Assembly: GCA_000320545.1 (NCBI GenBank)
Contig: ADNK01002518.1
Coordinates: 1 to 64,000, forward strand
Origin: Bigelowiella natans CCMP2755
Lineage: Eukaryota; Cercozoa; Chlorarachniophyceae
Direction: 5' to 3'
Length of the DNA: 64,000 bases
Positions 60,580 to 64,000 of the stretch are shown here, in pieces; within the stretch, counting starts at the first letter, position 1; each line of letters opens with the position of its first letter. The notes under the pieces were generated by a model. It saw only the letters and a program-made list of their open reading frames with translations, was not told the DNA's origin and made no database searches. The position numbers and the translations under genes are program-made.

Positions 60580-60648
60580 CACGCACGTACGTGCGTGATC
60601 ATGATAGACATGCAATACACAATATATATAATATATATAGTGTATTGC
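60580..60648. repeat. palindrome plus adjacent AT hairpin
   Basis: CACGCACGTACGTGCGTG at 60580-60597 is a perfect palindrome. At 60612-60648 arms GCAATACAC and GTGTATTGC enclose an AT-only loop that can itself pair. Confidence 0.8.
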
Positions 60649-61238
60649 TGTGTCTATTATCTTTACGTTGTGTGTCGTGATCAGTAGACATGTGCGTGTC
60701 GTTAGATGCATGCATGGTGCCGCCGAAATTGTCGCTTGCTGGCGGCACGTCTATGGGCCGCACAATGCGACATCTGGCCATGCAATAAGACAACGCAACA
60801 ATGCCTGCATAGGGCATGAGAAATCATTGATCACGACGGCCATGCACGCACCTCCCCGGCTGGATCAACAACATGCAACAACGTAACGTGATGTAATGAT
60901 TTGGATTGATGCATACAAAATGCAAAATTATTATTGATCTACAACTTCATCACTGTTATCGAGTGATTGCTCTGCTAGTTTACATGAGAGGCAACGACAT
61001 AAAGAATAAGATTTACATTTGAGATATAAAGCTTGTTCACAGCAGCTAGCTACGAGGTGACATGTTGACTCAATGAGTCATTGTTATTAACCCAGCATTT
61101 ATGTGATAATCCAACGACGCGACACCATTTCTCCAGCTCCAAATCGATGAAAACGGTAGTTGTCACAACAGTATTCATGTGTAAAAGAATGATGAGACAA
61201 AAAAATAATTTTGGCATCACTTGTTCCAATTGTAACAA

Positions 61239-64000
61239 TTACTCACGCTCACTTCTGACGTTTATATGAGTGCTTTTCATTCTTTTGACATATTTCATTA
61301 GATCCCCAGAAGTGAGATGTTTTGATTTATCGAAGCTTATCACAAGATTGAAAAACTGCATCCATAGCTCAAACGTTCGATCAGTGCAGGCTATCAAATC
61401 TACGGAGATCCTATCCTTAGATTTGAAAAGGAGAGAGAAAGATCTTCGTGAGTACATCTCCTTCTTGTGAATTTTCTTTATTCGGCGTTTGAATAATTGA
61501 GTCTTTTGGCCAACACACACGTCTCTTATACTAGCTATAGGAAAGCTCTTGCTGTGCCGTTTCCTATTTTCTCCCCAGAATAACGTTTTTCCATCATCAC
61601 TTACCCATAGCAGCCTCTCACGTGGACTACCACGTCGCCCATACTTGATAAATGCACTGCCCTTTTTCAGTTCTTCCAATATTACTTCCATTGTGTCGTC
61701 GCTCTTTCCTTGACCAATCGGTGCTTTCAAGTCTTGTGTATTCTCCCTTGTAAGCATGGGTTTCACATCAGCGGCGTCTAAGGGGTTGTTCCCCATTTTT
61801 GACTGCTGCTGCTGCTGCTGCTGCTGTTCTGAGTGTTGCTGGTGCTTCTTTTCTTCTAGCATATTATCTCGTGGCTTATGTACTGCCGCTGCTCCTGTGG
61901 AATCTGCGGGCACAAGCTCTTTTGGATTCTTGCCACCCCCCTTTGTTGCAGCACTCGAATGTACGACGTTGTCATCCCTATCCGGTTCAAACTTCTTTGT
62001 AGTAGTAGCCTTCATATCTCTCTGTAACTTAGAAGCAGACGTATTCTTGCTGTTTGGATCGCCTTCTTCGGTGGCATGTCTAGGTGTCATCATATTAACA
62101 TAGCTTCGATCGAGGAGTTCTTTCTCTTCGCCGCTATGCTGATCATCTTGGCCCTCCTCTGGCTGGAGCTCTTCCAACTGAGATCCTGGTTGCGTATCTG
62201 TTTGAAGAATTGAAACAGAGACGGCAGCAATGGGGTCATTCTCACCATCGTAAACAATTTCTGTATTGTTTCTCTCTCTTGCTGATAGCTTCTGGATCTT
62301 TCCTTGGGATGGCGTCTCTCGTGTCACTACAACAGTCTCTCTTTGCCACTTTGATTCACTTCCTTCATATTCATCAAGAACCGCGCCTGTATCTTCTGCT
62401 TCTGATGCAATTGACGAATACATTTTATTTTCCTTCGTGCTTCTATCTACTTGTTCATCATCGTCATGCTGTGCTAATTCTGGGTCGTCATTTTCACCAA
62501 TATCATCTCTTCTGCTTACATTCTGATCTTGATGCTTTGCATCGATTAATCCTTGCTCATTAGAGGTGTTGGTAGTGGTTATAACCTTGGTGTCAGGACG
62601 ATGATGATGATTATCACCATCAGATGGTTGCAGCTGGGTACTACTTCTTGTATGACTAGCACCACCCCTTTGTTCTAACTCTATGGTATTCCGTCGTTCA
62701 ATTTTGTCGCTTTCGACATCATCATTCTGCTCCTCCTGATGCCACATCCCACTAAGTAGCACGTCCGTTTCCAGCATGCTATCTAATTCATCAAAAACTG
62801 TAGGAATTTTCGAGCCTTGCTGTCTTAACACTGTTTTCTTTTGTTTTTCTTTGTCTCCTCCTCCTTGGCCGACAACAGCATCGTCACCGTTTACCACCTG
62901 CTGGTGCTGCTGCAGTGGATGATAAGTTTGAATCTCCATTGTAGAGTTAGTAGCTGCCATGCCAAATGACAATGGGCTGCTTAAATCAAAAGGGTGCTCC
63001 GACTTTTGCTCATTTTTGCCATTTCTATATTTTTTTCCAGCAGTAGCTATTGAGGCAGGAGTAAGATAGTTTTGCTTTCCATCCCTTATCCACATTTCGA
63101 TGAATTTACCATGAAGGTAACCTGCCACCTCCCCAACGTTGTTACGACGGGAATACGATGACGATGACATATTCGATGCATTACCACTGATCTGATTATT
63201 CAAGGCCATATGCATAATCAAACCCTTTATTTTCCGCTCATAGGGAATTTGCTTTAGCTCGAATGCATGCAAAGCCAAAAGTCCCATGCAGGACGTAAAC
63301 TCAGACAAAGCTAACTTCGATCGATTAGGGTCCTTGAGAATGTTTTTTCTGTCAATAGTTTTTGCCATAAGGAAGTACATTCCAATGTCCAGTGCTGTGA
63401 TGTTCAGGGTTGTAATCGAAAATGCATTGCAAATTTTCAGGAAGGTCTTGAAGTTAATGAGACAAGAATCTGAAGCAGACGTATAGACTTTGATCAGTTT
63501 TTCAAAGAAATCTCGATAGAGATAGAGAACATTTACAACTGACTGCATTCGTAAGAGCTTCAACTTTGGATCAGGGATCCAACGCTTTGCATTAGGTAGT
63601 ATCTTTTGGAATATCAGCTCTTGGACTGCTGCTTGAGAAGAAGACTGCGACGACGTATTTGATTTTTTTGGGTTAGTAGCCTTCTGGTTCTTTTTACTTC
63701 CGCTGAGTATACGACTATGTGCCACTTTCTTCAGTGCTTGAAGGAATTGCTCAAAGGTAACGTATCCCAAAGAAGTTTTAGCATCTGATGCCTTCATGAA
63801 AATAATGTCAACTTCTTGCCTGATGAGGTTTCTATCCAGCTTCTTCGCCGATTCACGATTATTTAGTAGTAGACGGGAATCATGAAGAAGTTGAATGAAT
63901 TGTTTGTTGGACATATGCTCTATTTGTCCTGGTTTCGAGGATTGGAGGCAATAGAACGTGAAAATTCTCCACAACTCATCATATGCGTCGAAGGTGGCAG
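61239..64000 (-). CDS. p25-alpha (TPPP-like) plus PH-domain protein, truncated by the window edge
   Basis: One uninterrupted frame of more than 915 codons runs from the right edge to the stop at 61239, and the true start lies outside the window. The N-terminal part (63650-64000) matches the p25-alpha domain of tubulin-polymerisation-promoting proteins: DAYDELWRIFTFYC, MSNKQFIQLLHDSRLL, then TFEQFLQALKKVA. A second helical region follows (to about 63130). Next come about 450 disordered residues with a Gln run (61805-61830). The last about 120 residues are a PH domain: GSAFIKYGRRGSPRERLLWV, SDDGKTLFWGE, then a basic strand and RTFELWMQFFNLV, the conserved C-terminal helix with Trp. Such PH domains bind phosphoinositides. 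A role linking membrane and microtubules is inference. Confidence 0.82.
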   Translation of the reverse strand, partial: ATFDAYDELWRIFTFYCLQSSKPGQIEHMSNKQFIQLLHDSRLLLNNRESAKKLDRNLIRQEVDIIFMKASDAKTSLGYVTFEQFLQALKKVAHSRILSGSKKNQKATNPKKSNTSSQSSSQAAVQELIFQKILPNAKRWIPDPKLKLLRMQSVVNVLYLYRDFFEKLIKVYTSASDSCLINFKTFLKICNAFSITTLNITALDIGMYFLMAKTIDRKNILKDPNRSKLALSEFTSCMGLLALHAFELKQIPYERKIKGLIMHMALNNQISGNASNMSSSSYSRRNNVGEVAGYLHGKFIEMWIRDGKQNYLTPASIATAGKKYRNGKNEQKSEHPFDLSSPLSFGMAATNSTMEIQTYHPLQQHQQVVNGDDAVVGQGGGDKEKQKKTVLRQQGSKIPTVFDELDSMLETDVLLSGMWHQEEQNDDVESDKIERRNTIELEQRGGASHTRSSTQLQPSDGDNHHHRPDTKVITTTNTSNEQGLIDAKHQDQNVSRRDDIGENDDPELAQHDDDEQVDRSTKENKMYSSIASEAEDTGAVLDEYEGSESKWQRETVVVTRETPSQGKIQKLSARERNNTEIVYDGENDPIAAVSVSILQTDTQPGSQLEELQPEEGQDDQHSGEEKELLDRSYVNMMTPRHATEEGDPNSKNTSASKLQRDMKATTTKKFEPDRDDNVVHSSAATKGGGKNPKELVPADSTGAAAVHKPRDNMLEEKKHQQHSEQQQQQQQQSKMGNNPLDAADVKPMLTRENTQDLKAPIGQGKSDDTMEVILEELKKGSAFIKYGRRGSPRERLLWVSDDGKTLFWGENRKRHSKSFPIASIRDVCVGQKTQLFKRRIKKIHKKEMYSRRSFSLLFKSKDRISVDLIACTDRTFELWMQFFNLVISFDKSKHLTSGDLMKYVKRMKSTHINVRSERE

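Larger units (their letters stand above)
59267..61238. other. repeat island between convergent 3' ends
   Basis: Densest repeat island of the window: dispersed repeat copies C and D, an inverted-repeat element (59961-60523), a perfect 18-base palindrome and an AT-rich hairpin (60580-60648). No host gene supported. Confidence 0.65.

Noticed and set aside
1..64000. CRISPR arrays, operons and Shine-Dalgarno sites
   Set aside because: The window is spliced nuclear DNA; the tandem repeats seen are microsatellites with no spacers.

Overview
This window is nuclear DNA of a microbial eukaryote. Genes are split by many short GT-AG introns, spacers are full of microsatellites, and the products are purely eukaryotic (actin-related protein, spindle-checkpoint kinase, heterotrimeric G-alpha, DNA primase, kinesin, IFT dynein chain). 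Enkurin, the dynein-2 chain WDR34, a p25-alpha/TPPP-like protein and a kinesin-4-type motor imply a cell that builds a cilium. CRY-DASH plus a CCT-domain regulator, and a signal-peptide-like then Ser/Thr/Arg-rich leader on the CRY-DASH, fit an alga with a secondary plastid such as a chlorarachniophyte or stramenopile. That placement is inference; the sequence alone does not fix the species.

Layout, left to right: ARP4 (-, 791-4496); an unrecognised five-exon gene (+, 5501-6537); MPS1/TTK kinase (-, 8260-12130); enkurin (+, 12749-13861); CRY-DASH (+, 16163-20141); CCT-domain regulator (-, 21129-22359); fragment of an unrecognised gene (-, about 22415-23300); organelle-targeted helical-repeat protein (+, 23725-26913); G-alpha (-, 27867-29542); primase small subunit (-, 31592-33079); WDR34/DYNC2I2 (+, 33939-38631); kinesin (-, 39865-44808); membrane-anchored glycosyltransferase (-, 46469-48453); U-box/SEL1 protein (+, 49406-51015); flavin amine oxidase (+, about 53360-59266); p25-alpha/PH protein (-, 61239 to the right edge). 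I joined exons by hand. For eleven genes every exon was placed and the total length is a multiple of three, which supports those models.

The spacers fall into two kinds. Head-to-head gaps (4.5-5.5, 12.1-12.7, 33.1-33.9, 48.5-49.4 kb) are plain AT-rich DNA that probably holds divergent promoters. Gaps touching at least one gene 3' end (6.5-8.3, 13.9-16.1, 20.1-21.1, 26.9-27.9, 29.5-31.6, 38.6-39.9, 44.8-46.5, 51.0-53.3, 59.3-61.2 kb, and the left edge) hold a different DNA: rich in GCATGC, TGCA and CTAG words, with dispersed repeats, hairpins, a LINE remnant and a terminal-inverted-repeat element. The main novelty candidates are this 3'-end-restricted repeat landscape, a small dispersed repeat family with four to five copies, the inverted-repeat element with its own short ORF, and trinucleotide microsatellites that double as 5' splice sites.

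The genes form no operon-like unit. Several share themes: cilium and microtubules (enkurin, WDR34, kinesin, p25-alpha), cell cycle and replication (MPS1, primase, ARP4), and light or organelle functions (CRY-DASH, CCT protein, helical-repeat protein).
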